In this document: piece by piece, positions 12,661 through 22,238 of the stretch
Layout of the letters: each line of letters opens with the position of its first letter
Numbering within the stretch: the stretch's first letter is position 1
Origin: Clavulina sp. PMI_390
Lineage: Eukaryota > Basidiomycota > Agaricomycetes > Cantharellales > Hydnaceae
Reading direction: 5' to 3'
NCBI GenBank assembly: GCA_015039315.1
Contig: WIDE01000100.1
Span: 1 to 64,000, forward strand
Length of the DNA: 64,000 bases
Notes under the pieces: generated by a model
What the model saw: the letters and a program-made list of their open reading frames with translations, nothing else
Told to the model about the DNA's origin: nothing
Database searches by the model: none
Translations under genes and position numbers: made by a program

Positions 12661-12700
12661 GTTCTCTTCAGCATCCAAAAACGCCCGAGCAGAGTACGGA
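12661..12700 (-). other. Conserved block downstream of every array gene
   Basis: About 65-150 bp past the stop of each array gene is a block that reads, on the plus strand, roughly catccagaacgcccgagcag. Copies are at about 14-45 (gene 1), 2791-2823 (gene 2), 5549-5582 (gene 3), 8130-8161 (gene 4), 10632-10662 (gene 5) and 12667-12697 (gene 6). A 3'-UTR or polyadenylation role is possible; it may simply be shared ancestry. Confidence 0.55.
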
Positions 12701-12764
12701 AGGAAGGTAGTAGCAAAGAACGTCCAAAACATAAAACAACCTCCTAGAGAAGTTTTCGATAGAG

Positions 12765-14492
12765 CTAGCTCTGACGATTTTCGGTTGAATCGAGGCGAGC
12801 ATACGGACCAGAACGAGGACTGTACACCAGATTCATTCATTTAGCTCGTTCCAAGGCGTTCGATCACAAGAAAGAAACTCACGTGTTATACTCGATGGTG
12901 CTTGGCAACACCGTACCCTGTGGGAATGCGCCCACATCCCCACTAGGTCCACGAGGCGGGTCAACGCTGAGAAGAGGTGCATTCTGTATGACTGGAGTGG
13001 ACAGCCCAGCACCATACGACGCCGATCGGCTGCTCAAGCTCGAACTCGGGATAGTGGGGCTCGCCGAGAGAGCACCCATAGAGGCTTGCGCAGGCGTTGA
13101 AGGAGGGAAACTTGTAGTTGATAGTGGTGGAAGCGGAACGAGAGCTGGGAAACTCGGACCACCAGGAACGCCATTACCTCCCATCGTGACTGATCCAACG
13201 ATGGGGACTTGCACCATCTGGCCAGCCAACGCAACACGCTCGTCTTCCCTTCGCTGCGCTTCCTCGTCTGCAATTTCTTTCCTTGAGCGCCCAAGCCATC
13301 TCCACCTGTTCGTCTGGCTTGGGCGGATTGCACCTGGTGGGGCGTACGGGACTGTAGCGGCTGGCGAGACGGAAGAGGCATTGGGAGCCATTCCTGCGCC
13401 TCCAGGTCCACCAGCTGAACTCGCACCGAGAGGTGCTGAAGATCCACTTGGTGCCACGTTGACGCCATGACCAGGGAACGACGGTCCACCCGCTGCTCCT
13501 TGCCCGCCGGTTACGCCAGGACCCATTTGAGACATCCCTCCATCTGGCGATGTGCCGAAAGGAGCCTGGCCCGCCGATCCGATCGAGTGGCCTACGCCAC
13601 CATCTGGGGCGAATGCAGGACCAGTACCAGGAGAAGCAGAGCCGATGGTAGTTCCATTTCCCATCCCAGGTGCACCAGCATTCGCATTCGCACCTTGTCC
13701 CGCATGTGAAGCATGACTACCATTAGCAGCATGGCCCGCGTGGCCCGTATGACCAGCGTGACCAGCGTGGGCACCATGAGCAGCTCCAGTACCACTCGCA
13801 CCAGCAGAATGGGACGCTCCTCCACTTGCTGCGCTACCGGCCGCAGCGCTGGCGCCAACACCAGCCCCGACGATGCCAAGCTTGGTTAGCGCAGGGATTG
13901 CCGCGACAGTGGAGTGGAAGATGATGGCCCCCACGACTCCAATTGCGGCGATACTAGCGAGTCCTCCAACGACACCACCAGCTATGGCACCCTTTGACGG
14001 CCCAGACTTCTGACTGTCTTGTTTACCTTTAAAAAGGACCATATTGAATAACGGAATACAGGGTGATGAGGAATGCACGTACATCTCCTATCGTAGGCAG
14101 CCTGGACAGCCTGTTCATCATTCGTGACATAGTCGCATGCTAGGACAACTGTGTTGTTGATTCCCAAATAATCCAAGCTAAATACAATCGCGTGAGCGTT
14201 GGAGATGGACCGTAGGGGGTAAATGACGTGAAGCTTACTCGCAAAGTGATTTTCCGCAGAAAGAAGAGTCCAACTCGCAAGCATATACACGGAAGGCCGA
14301 ATAAAAGCAGTTGATGCCTAGTCGTCCGACACCTCGTCAGTAGGAAACATTGGGTAATATGTAGAGTGGTTATTCACATGTGTTGACGTCCGTAAAGATC
14401 GTTTCATCGCACGAGGAAAGTTGCGCCATCGTTCCTCTCACAAAGAAGAAGAGTGCAATGGCAGGAAGCAGGCGAATAGGGATTGCCACCAT
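12765..14492 (-). CDS. Array gene 6: eight-cysteine single-span membrane protein with His-repeat tail (type I ectodomain)
   Basis: The start at 14492 (MVAIPIRLLPAIALFFF) begins a signal peptide ending GTMAQ. Exons 1-3 give eight cysteines: SSC, NTC, INC, YAC, SFC, SLC, LAC and RRC. Exon 3 carries LDYLGINNTVVLAC, the type I signature shared with genes 1 and 2. The main exon has the span AGGVVGGLASIAAIGVVGAI, the tract GHAGHTGHAGHAANGSHASH, PDGGVGHSIG and PDGGMSQMGPG blocks, RWRWLGRSRKEIADEEAQR and LPSTIEYN. After a donor at 12879 the last exon encodes PRSGPYARLDSTENRQS and stops at 12765-12767; the intron carries a CTAAATGA-like branch site. The tail is nearly identical to gene 5 although the ectodomain type differs. 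About 500 residues. Function unknown. Confidence 0.75.
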
Positions 14493-15031
14493 CTTTCTCC
14501 GGGCGGTAGTCAGCCTTCAGCTTGAGAAGTAGTTGGTGCCAGCAAGTGAGGCAAAAAGTCCGGGGGCATCTCGAGGCAAGCCTTTATACCGTGTCACGAA
14601 TTGCAAACTAAGACCAGGAACGCCAAGAAAACAATGCCTTGGCCCTCATTGCCTTTTGGTCAAAGGATAAACGCCCAGAGGGTCCCGGGGAACTCAGCCG
14701 CCTCAGGAGTCTATTCACCATCCGAACTGCTGCGAGAGGGTCCTATTTGTCAAGGAATGTTGAATGCTCCTCGTTGTGGAAGGCAGGTGTGATATCACGT
14801 TGGTCACCACAGCAAGGTGATGGGGTCGGAGGAATATGGTCACGACCCACACATCTATTCATGCAGAAGCACAAAAGCCCTCGATGAGTAGCACTATCAT
14901 CTAATCCATGTATTCTTGATGTGTTGAAAGTAAGAGGTGACTAGCGAGATGAGTCTCAGAGTTGTAAGGCGTCGTGGGAAAGCTGACATCAGCATCTCCT
15001 TCGGCACAAACTCTCTCGCTCACTGACGACG

Positions 15032-16412
15032 ATGGCTGCTGCCGCAAACCTTGCAAGTCGGCTTCTTGGTATGCTTCTCATTCGCTTTTCTTATTCACTA
15101 GTACCACTCACGCGGTCGTAATGAACGTTTACAGTGCCGGCGGCCGTGACTCTGGGTGTTCTACAGGCCAGCTTGTATGATGTGCCCGGAGGATATAGGG
15201 CTGTCATGTTTGACCGTTTCACTGGTGTGAAGGACAAGGTGGGCTAATTCCTCATCATATAAAGGTCATTTGAACGTATTTGACATGTCCTCTATCACTA
15301 GGCGTCAATGGAGGGTACCCATTTCCTGATGCCGTGGGTTCAGCGAGCAATTCTCTACGACTGCCGAACCAAGCCACGAGTGCGTCAAACCATCACCAAA
15401 ATACCATCCACATTCTCATAAACTCACTCACTTACGCCTTAGAACATCTCCACAACCACTGGCTCAAAAGATCTTCAAATGGTCACCATTACCCTTCGTG
15501 TCCTCTCGCGTCCCGACGTCGAGCACCTCCCCAAAATCTACCAACAACTTGGCCTTGACTACGATGAACGTGTGCTGCCATCAATTGGCAATGAAGTTCT
15601 CAAGGCTATTGTGGCTCAGTTCGATGCTGCCGAGCTGATTACGCAGCGTGAGGTGGTCAGTGGCTTTTCAAGTTATCTCAGTGCATCACGCGTCTGGTTG
15701 ACTCATTCCTTGCTCTTTCTACTGTACAGGTCTCTTCGCGAATTCGAGAGGACCTGCTGAACCGAGCAAAGGAGTTCAACATCTCGCTGGAGGATGTCTC
15801 CATCACCCACTTGACCTTCGGCAAGGTTCGCCCCACTAGCTGCTACTATGAGATAACCAAGCGCTAACGCAAATACCATCTTTGTTCATTTAGGAATTCA
15901 CTCAGGTATGCTCACTCGTCAAGGCAAAGTGCTAAACTATCCGCGCACTGGGTTTGACGTATTATGTTGCGTCTCAGGCTGTTGAAGCAAAGCAGATCGC
16001 TCAGCAAGGTGTGTATCACTGCTCCCTCTTTTCTCACTAGTCGCTCACTAGTTCTTTATTTCAGATGCCGAGCGCGCCAAGTTCGTTGTGGAAAAGGTCC
16101 GCCACCTATAGCCTCTACTCATACACCCACTCATCTAACCCGTTCTTTCTTCCCCTTCCTTCTCATTAGGCTGAACAAGAACGCCGCGCAGCAGTCATCC
16201 GTGCCGAGGGTGAAGCCGAAGCCGCCGCTACTATCTCCAACGCGCTCAACAAAGCGGGCGAGGCGTTCGTCACTTTCCGCAAGATTGAAGCTGCCAAGGC
16301 TATCGTGCAGAGTCTCAGCGGGAACCCGAATGTGTCGTACTTGCCTGCTGGTGGGAATGGGAGCGGTGGAAGTGGGAACGGAGGTATCTTGCTGAACGTT
16401 CCCTCGCGGTGA
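15032..16412 (+). CDS. PHB1: Prohibitin, mitochondrial inner-membrane scaffold subunit
   Basis: Prohibitins form ring complexes with PHB2 in the mitochondrial inner membrane and stabilise m-AAA protease and cristae. Splicing gives [32 protein letters not shown], a [10 protein letters not shown] block, [20 protein letters not shown], then [20 protein letters not shown] and the coiled-coil [19 protein letters not shown]. It ends [10 protein letters not shown] with a stop at 16410-16412. The first exon ends after codon 12 and at least six introns of about 50-80 nt follow. The match to PHB1 rather than PHB2 rests on length (about 275 residues) and the N-terminus. A dead copy lies at 20.8 kb. The gene is tail-to-tail with a kinase fragment. 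Confidence 0.93.
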
Positions 16413-16528
16413 AGTATTAGCTAGATCTGAGACAGTTGTGATCATTGGTCCTGCATATCACAGAACGCTGAAGAGATCCTGGCCATCTGTATATTCTCCC
16501 TCATCTCGAACCAGTACACTCAATTAGG

Positions 16529-17175
16529 CTATTCTACATCACCCCAAACACCCCCATCTTCAGTACTACCGCTAACTGAATCATCATCCTTCTTACTGCC
16601 TCCAACTGAAACCCGGGAAATTCGACTGGCGTCGTCTAACACTTCAAGAGCAGTGGGCCGCTTATCAGGGTTTTGTGCCCACATTCTCTCGATCAAAGTC
16701 CAAACCGATGTTTCGACCTCAGGATTTTCCAAAAAGATGGTGGTTGGACGAGGAGGCCGTATTCTCCTCCTCAGTTGCGCCATCGCGTCGTAATCCCGAT
16801 GACCAGCAAATGGGACTGCGAGAGTCATGAGCGAGAAAAACGTCATTCCCAAGCTGAAGATATCACTAGTCGGAGTTGTGCGGAACTTGTCACTGGAAGC
16901 ACCGGTGAGCTCTAGGGCCATGTATCGTAGTCGGCCGCCTTCACGAATGCCAGTGGCTGTCCGGGTCACCTCATGACGGAGGCCAAAATCACAACTACCG
17001 CCTGTTCATTCTCATCAATAAGAATATTTTCCTGGTTTGGGGGTAGCATTGTTGTTAGCAGTGAAACGCCAAATAAAGGAAATGGGTGAGGTACCGGATG
17101 TAGATCACCGTGGATTATTGGTGGGTCCCGGTGATTCATATACGACATTGCATTTGTTATGCCTAGAAACTGATT
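16529..17175 (-). pseudogene. Broken kinase C-lobe fragment of the propeller-kinase family
   Basis: Two pieces match the 3' exons of the intact propeller-kinase genes: AMSYMNHRDPPIIHGDLHP (about 17,160-17,095) and ENILIDENEQAVV, then TRTATGIREGGRLRYMALEL through RMWAQNPDKRPTALEV. At the CDFGL motif (about 16,990-17,000) one base is missing, so the frame shifts. About three residues after GL are also absent compared with the paralogues (CDFGLRHEVTR versus CDFGLTRIRHEVTR), and the APE motif reads ALE. No N-lobe or propeller is found between here and the end of the next gene at 17,511. It lies in the same position relative to PHB1 as the intact kinase at 22,239 does to the PHB pseudogene. Confidence 0.75.
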
Positions 17176-17510
17176 GGGGAAGAGTCGTCATGAGGTCGCG
17201 GAGGAATGGATAATGAGAGCGAGCAGTTGAGTCAGTTATTCCATTGATGAGAATCTCAGTGAAACATGTGTCAAGCCAATCCTTCCGATTGAAACAGTCG
17301 GAAGCAGGTGTAAATAGGAAAAGAGGGTCTTGTCGAATGTATCGGCCCGACCCTGGGCAGTTGAAGATACTAAGTTTGATTATGTATCGCTCAATCTAGT
17401 ATGAATAAATACATGGTATTAAACCAACCTGCCTTATCGCTTATCCACAGGAATATTTGATCTACACCAGTGGTTCTTTCAAGAGAACGGTCAGCGCGTC
17501 CTTATCAGTG

Positions 17511-20139
17511 TTAAAGGGCAAGCACATTAAATTCCCCCCTAAGACTAACTGACACATCATCAGCAGTGGGGCGCTCTCCCAGATGTTGAGCCCACATTCC
17601 CTCCACTAGAGTCCAGAGACGGGCTTCAACGGTAGGAGTTATTGATACGTAAGTCTCTGTTTGCGGGCGGCAGGGTCGCTCGCCTCTGTTTATTCGAGCG
17701 ACCGCGTCATATTCCCAGTGACCGGTAAACGGGATCTCGAGGGTCATGAGAGAGAAGAATGTCATCCCCAAGCTGAAGATATCACTCGCTGTGGTTGTGC
17801 GAAACTTGTCGGTAGGGACGCTAGTCAGCTCTGGAGCCAAGTATCGTAGTCTTCCGCCCTCCCGAATACCAGTGTTCGTTCGCGTCACCTCATGGCGTAT
17901 ACGGGTGAGGCCAAAGTCGCAAACGATCGCGTCTTCGTTCTCGTTGACGAGGATGTTACCCTAGTTTACAAAGTAAATGTGAATATTTTATCAGCTGAAT
18001 GGAATACTGATGAGGTAATTTGCTATACCGGATGTATGTCGCCATGTATCACCTCTGGGTCCCGACCGTGCATATAAGCAACTCCCTTTACGGCTCCTAG
18101 AAGCTAATTTCCAAAGGAATCAGCTCTGATTGGCCACTTGATAGAGCATTTACGAACAATTTTGACAAGGACGATCGGAAGATTCTCTCTCCCTGACAAG
18201 GCAGCATTCTTCATGAAGTGTAGTGAAGAAGCGTTTGGATGAGCAAAAGAGTGCTTTGAGTATCGATTCGATACGAAAGGTGTAACAACCATGAAGGATT
18301 CCTCGTGACGAAAAACTCCAAGGAGTGGTAAGAGGTGTTCGTGCTTGAGCAAATAGTGCGTTAAGATTTCTCGACGCACAACCTTGAAATACGACATTAA
18401 TTCTTGTGGAGCGCCAATGAAAAGGAGCTACTCACATCAGATGTATTCTCTAAATTGTTATTCATCTTCCTTGTTGCGAGCACTGTACCTCCTTTGCGTG
18501 ACATGTACACGGTTGCCTCCCCTCCACGTCCTAAGGTTTGGTCCCAAGCAATGTGAACATCAGCAATCAAAAGCTTAGAAGGAAGTCTCCGAGATGTAGA
18601 TGATAGATCTTGAATGAGTCGGATGGTGCTGCGATCAAGATTTGGACCATAAGTCGTCTGAGGAATAAAATCAGATAACGGGTTCAGCTGAGGCAAGAGG
18701 AAGAGGAAGAATCACAGTGAGATAGTCAAGAACATCAACGGCTCGGAGGCCCCTCAAATCCCGTATGATCTCGTAATGAACCTCATCTTTCGCCCGATCC
18801 CATAGGAGCCTTGCACGAGCCACACACTCATCAAAGGTGAAGCTCTGCAGTAGGGTTGACGGCTATTTGAGAAGCGTCAGAACAATGCCAAGCCATGGTC
18901 GTATCACGTACAAGAAGAGGATAGGATTTGATCAGAGCAGCTAGATAATCACCCTGTAGTCGGATCGAGACGATCTCTCCATCACCTGTTATGCATACAA
19001 GTTGCTCACTCTTCCCATGGCACGCGACAAGATCGCCGACACCAGGGATGGGGCAAGCAACCAGGCACTGAGGGGAAGCGATTTTATGGGTGTCATAGAT
19101 ATGTATTTGGCCGGCCTGGGTGATAGTAGCAATCGTATTCGGAGCAGGAGAGAAGACGCCTCGAAGTGTTCTCGGATTTTTGCAATGATCTCCAGGTAGG
19201 ATTGATGTTTCAACATTCGAGCCTTTGCTCATACCCTGACAATTAAGGCAGTCAGGATTTTTTGTTTGCGCAGAAGTGTGGATCACCCTACCGGGGAAAA
19301 GAATCTTATGAATGGGGTGCCTGAAGTTGCAACAACCAACCGGTCTGAACCCATCATAAACGAAGCATTGCCTGCGACTTCGTCCCAGACGTCATCACAA
19401 ACGTGAAAACCTTTGTTCACCAGAGTCAACTTGAAGCTGGTGACCCCTGGACCCGCCGTAGTTCCAAGGATACTAATTTTCGTAAGGATGGCAAGCATAT
19501 CTCCATCGTCACTCGTAATGATATCGCAGAAGCTTTCACAGAATAATGAGTGAAACGAGATATGAGTAGATTGAATGAATCCATGAGTCAGGTTGCATTT
19601 TATCAAATGCGAACGCGTGGCGAATATCAAGGTGTGAGGCGCAAGCCACTTCCAAAATAAGATGCTGCTGTGAGCAACGTATGAAGTGAACAGTGGCATT
19701 TGGTGTTCCCAGTGGTCTCGATCACTATCAAGCTGACATATTCGTATGTCATAACCATCTGGAAGACCAAAATTAGAGCCTGTGGAAGGGGGGGAAGTGA
19801 AACATCCCGCTCACCACGAATGGCTAGATATCGGTTCTGGGGTTCATACATGACACTATCGATATGGATTCCTTTCGCCCAGCTCGGTCGAATAACCCTT
19901 GGAGTCTGGTATTGCTGGAATAGGATGAGTTTGAGCCGCCCATCTGTCCCTATGCAGGCTAGTGTTCCATCCGCGGCAGGCACTGGAATCTGAACAGATA
20001 TGGTGTCAAGCCGTCAATGATTAAGTGGAGGACAGAGGAAACTCACCAAATTCTCGTCGGTTGAGAGAAGAAAGCCAGCATCTCTCAGGTTTCCAAGGTG
20101 TAATACGTCAAATGGTATACCTTCGTTTAACAGTGTCAT
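17511..20139 (-). CDS. Propeller-kinase A: clathrin-heavy-chain-like beta-propeller fused to a protein kinase
   Basis: The start at 20139 reads MTLLNEGIPFDVLHLGNLRD. Exons then give propeller-like sequence (GTLACIGTDGRLKLILFQQY, SSILFWKWLAPHTLIFATRS, APNTIATITQAGQIHIYDTH) that resembles the clathrin heavy-chain terminal domain in order and motifs, notably FWKW. A short helical linker (about 18,850-18,730) follows. The kinase N-lobe has LGRGGEATVY, and LATRK sits where VAIK is expected, so the lysine position holds Arg. The C-lobe has VIHGDIHPGN, VCDFGLTRIRHEVTRT, LAPELTS, SDIFSLGMTFFSL and ERPTADD, and ends at 17511-17513. Roughly 750 residues in many exons. I infer a cytosolic regulator tied to vesicle coats or adaptor peptides; catalytic activity is uncertain. 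It has no signal peptide or span. Confidence 0.68.
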
Positions 20140-20829
20140 ATCCGACAAGTCCACTCCTCGCTGGCGGCCGTAGCAGAAGTGAGGGGGTAGAGTGAAGCGC
20201 TCTAAGTCACGGCAAAATATATCTCACAGACGCAATGACGCCGAGGAGCATTCAAGAAGCTGGCGCAAGGCTGAAAGTTGTCAAGCACGAAGGCAGGAGA
20301 GCAGCACTTCAACTGTGGCAAGCGCCTGCCCTGTCTTGGTCCTCGAGATCTGGGTTGAGTTTCCATGATGGACGAGAAAGGAAACCGTATGCAAGGCCGC
20401 TTGCATTCGCCGCTATGCACCCGCCACTAAAAGCTTGAACCAGCCGTCAATATGGTGGTCATTGTCGACAACGATTAGAGCCTCTCATTTGGCGAAACGG
20501 GTGATTACCAGACTGGCTTTGCTGTCTTTCTAGTGTTAAGATAGTCATCTCTAGCCAATATTGATATGATTTAGTGGAGGACGACGGGATCGCTGGTGAT
20601 GGAGGAGTTCGTGGGAATCGCGCGCGAGTGACAGGGGAATGAATCGAGCTCTATCAGAGTCACGTGTGACAGAGACGAAACTGAATGGAAAATCTGGTTG
20701 GTGACGAGCGGAAAGATTGCCCCGACGTCAGAATGACTGGCCCCCATTGCTACCCTGGCCGCATTACCAGACCTTGTGCCCATGACCCCTCCAGATCGTC
20801 TCCTACACTGCTCTCTCCTCGGCATTTCC

Positions 20830-22170
20830 TCGTTCAATAGCGTCACTGATGTGGTGGTAACGAACCTTTATAGTCCCGACGGCTAAGACTGTAAGTGTTC
20901 CGCAAGTTTCTGTGATGCACCCGGCGTATCCAGGGCTATCGTGTTCGGCAGTTTCGCTAATGTAAAGGATAAGGTGAGTTATCTCGTCTCTATTACAAAC
21001 TATTTGAGCTCATTCAAAACACACCCTCTATCACCAGGCGTTTTTGGAGGCGACTCATTCTTGATCCCATGGGTTTAGCGTGCAACTAATTACGCCTTCC
21101 GAACCAACCCACGCGAGCGGCAAACTATTTTCAAAATAACATACACGATATCCAGGTTGAAACTTCTGCTCTATAGAACATCTCCACCACCACTGCCCAA
21201 AAAGACCTTCAAACGATCGTCATTACCCTCCGTTTCCTCTCGCGTCCTGGCTTAGTGTATCTCCCTAAAACTTACCAGCAATTTTGTCTTGAATATGACG
21301 AACGTGCGCTCCAGCCAATCGGAAACGAAGTCGTCGAGGCCATCATTACTCAGCGTGATGCTGCTGAGCTGATTACCCAGTGTGAAGTGGTGAGCTGTTT
21401 CTTAAGTTATGTCGCTACATCCTGGGATGAAGTCTCATACTTTTTCTCTTATACTATATAAGTCTCTTCGCGCATCCGGAAAGACCAACTGAGCCGAGCT
21501 AGAGAGTTCAACGTTCCCTTGAAGACGCTTCTATGACCCACTTCGCATTGGGGACGGTGAGTCAAAATGCCCAAATTATCTCCAAAACGTATACTGATGC
21601 GTTTTCAATTCCTCGAGGGGTCAACCCAGACGAGCACCCCCAGGGCGGCCGCATATAGCTACGATAAGTGATCATGCTGGACGTGGAGGCTGCTAAAACA
21701 AAACAGATCGCTCAGCATGGTGTTTCTACAACCCATCCGATTCTTTCTCGATCATTTTCTAATCACAATATGTTCCAAATGCTGAGTGCGCCAAGTTCGT
21801 TCTCGAAGAGGTCCGTTGTTGATAAAATATATATCACCCGCCACTGATCTAATTTGGTTGGTACAGTTCAGGTCGAACACGAACGCTGCACAGCAGCCAT
21901 CTGTGCCGAGGGAGGTGCTGAAGCCGCTGCTACTATGCCCAACGCGCTCAATAAGGCGGGCAAGGCGTTTGTTAGTTTCCATAAAATTGAGGCTACCAAG
22001 GCTATTGTGCAGAGCCTCGCCGGGAATCCAGCTGTGTTGTACTTGCCTGCTAGCGGGAATGGGAGTGATGAAAGTAGAAGGGGGGGGTTCTCATTGTGCC
22101 CGTGCGGTGAGGTATCAGCCAGAGCTGAGGAAGCGGATGCCGTGGTTCAACGCGTGAGAAGCGAAATAAT
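20830..22170 (+). pseudogene. Prohibitin pseudogene (second copy of PHB1)
   Basis: Most exons and introns of PHB1 at 15.0 kb can be followed here. Readable pieces include TVITLRFLSRPG-like, [35 protein letters not shown] and EAAATMPNALNKAGKAFVSF. Damage is visible. The start region has lost the MAAAAN exon. The exon matching ASLYDVPGG is frameshifted. The codon matching the Q of PWVQR is TAG (21,076-21,078), and the exon after CEVVS has a stop after RKDQL-like sequence. The ending is also out of frame with the normal [10 protein letters not shown]. It is tail-to-tail with propeller-kinase B, 70 bp away. Confidence 0.85.
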
Positions 22171-22238
22171 CACTGTTTCTTTTCTCGTGCACGCAACTAC
22201 TCCACGCAAACAGCCCAGCTTATGAAAACTCTTGATCA

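Noticed and set aside
146..14492. Calling the eight-cysteine ectodomains CFEM domains
   Set aside because: The count of eight and one final spacing are similar, but the order lacks the CFEM CxC and the Px-Cys start; I leave them unnamed.
20571..20846. Minus-strand frame starting MTLLNEE, like the start of propeller-kinase A
   Set aside because: Similarity stops after seven residues and no propeller exons follow; it overlaps the prohibitin pseudogene start and is probably chance.
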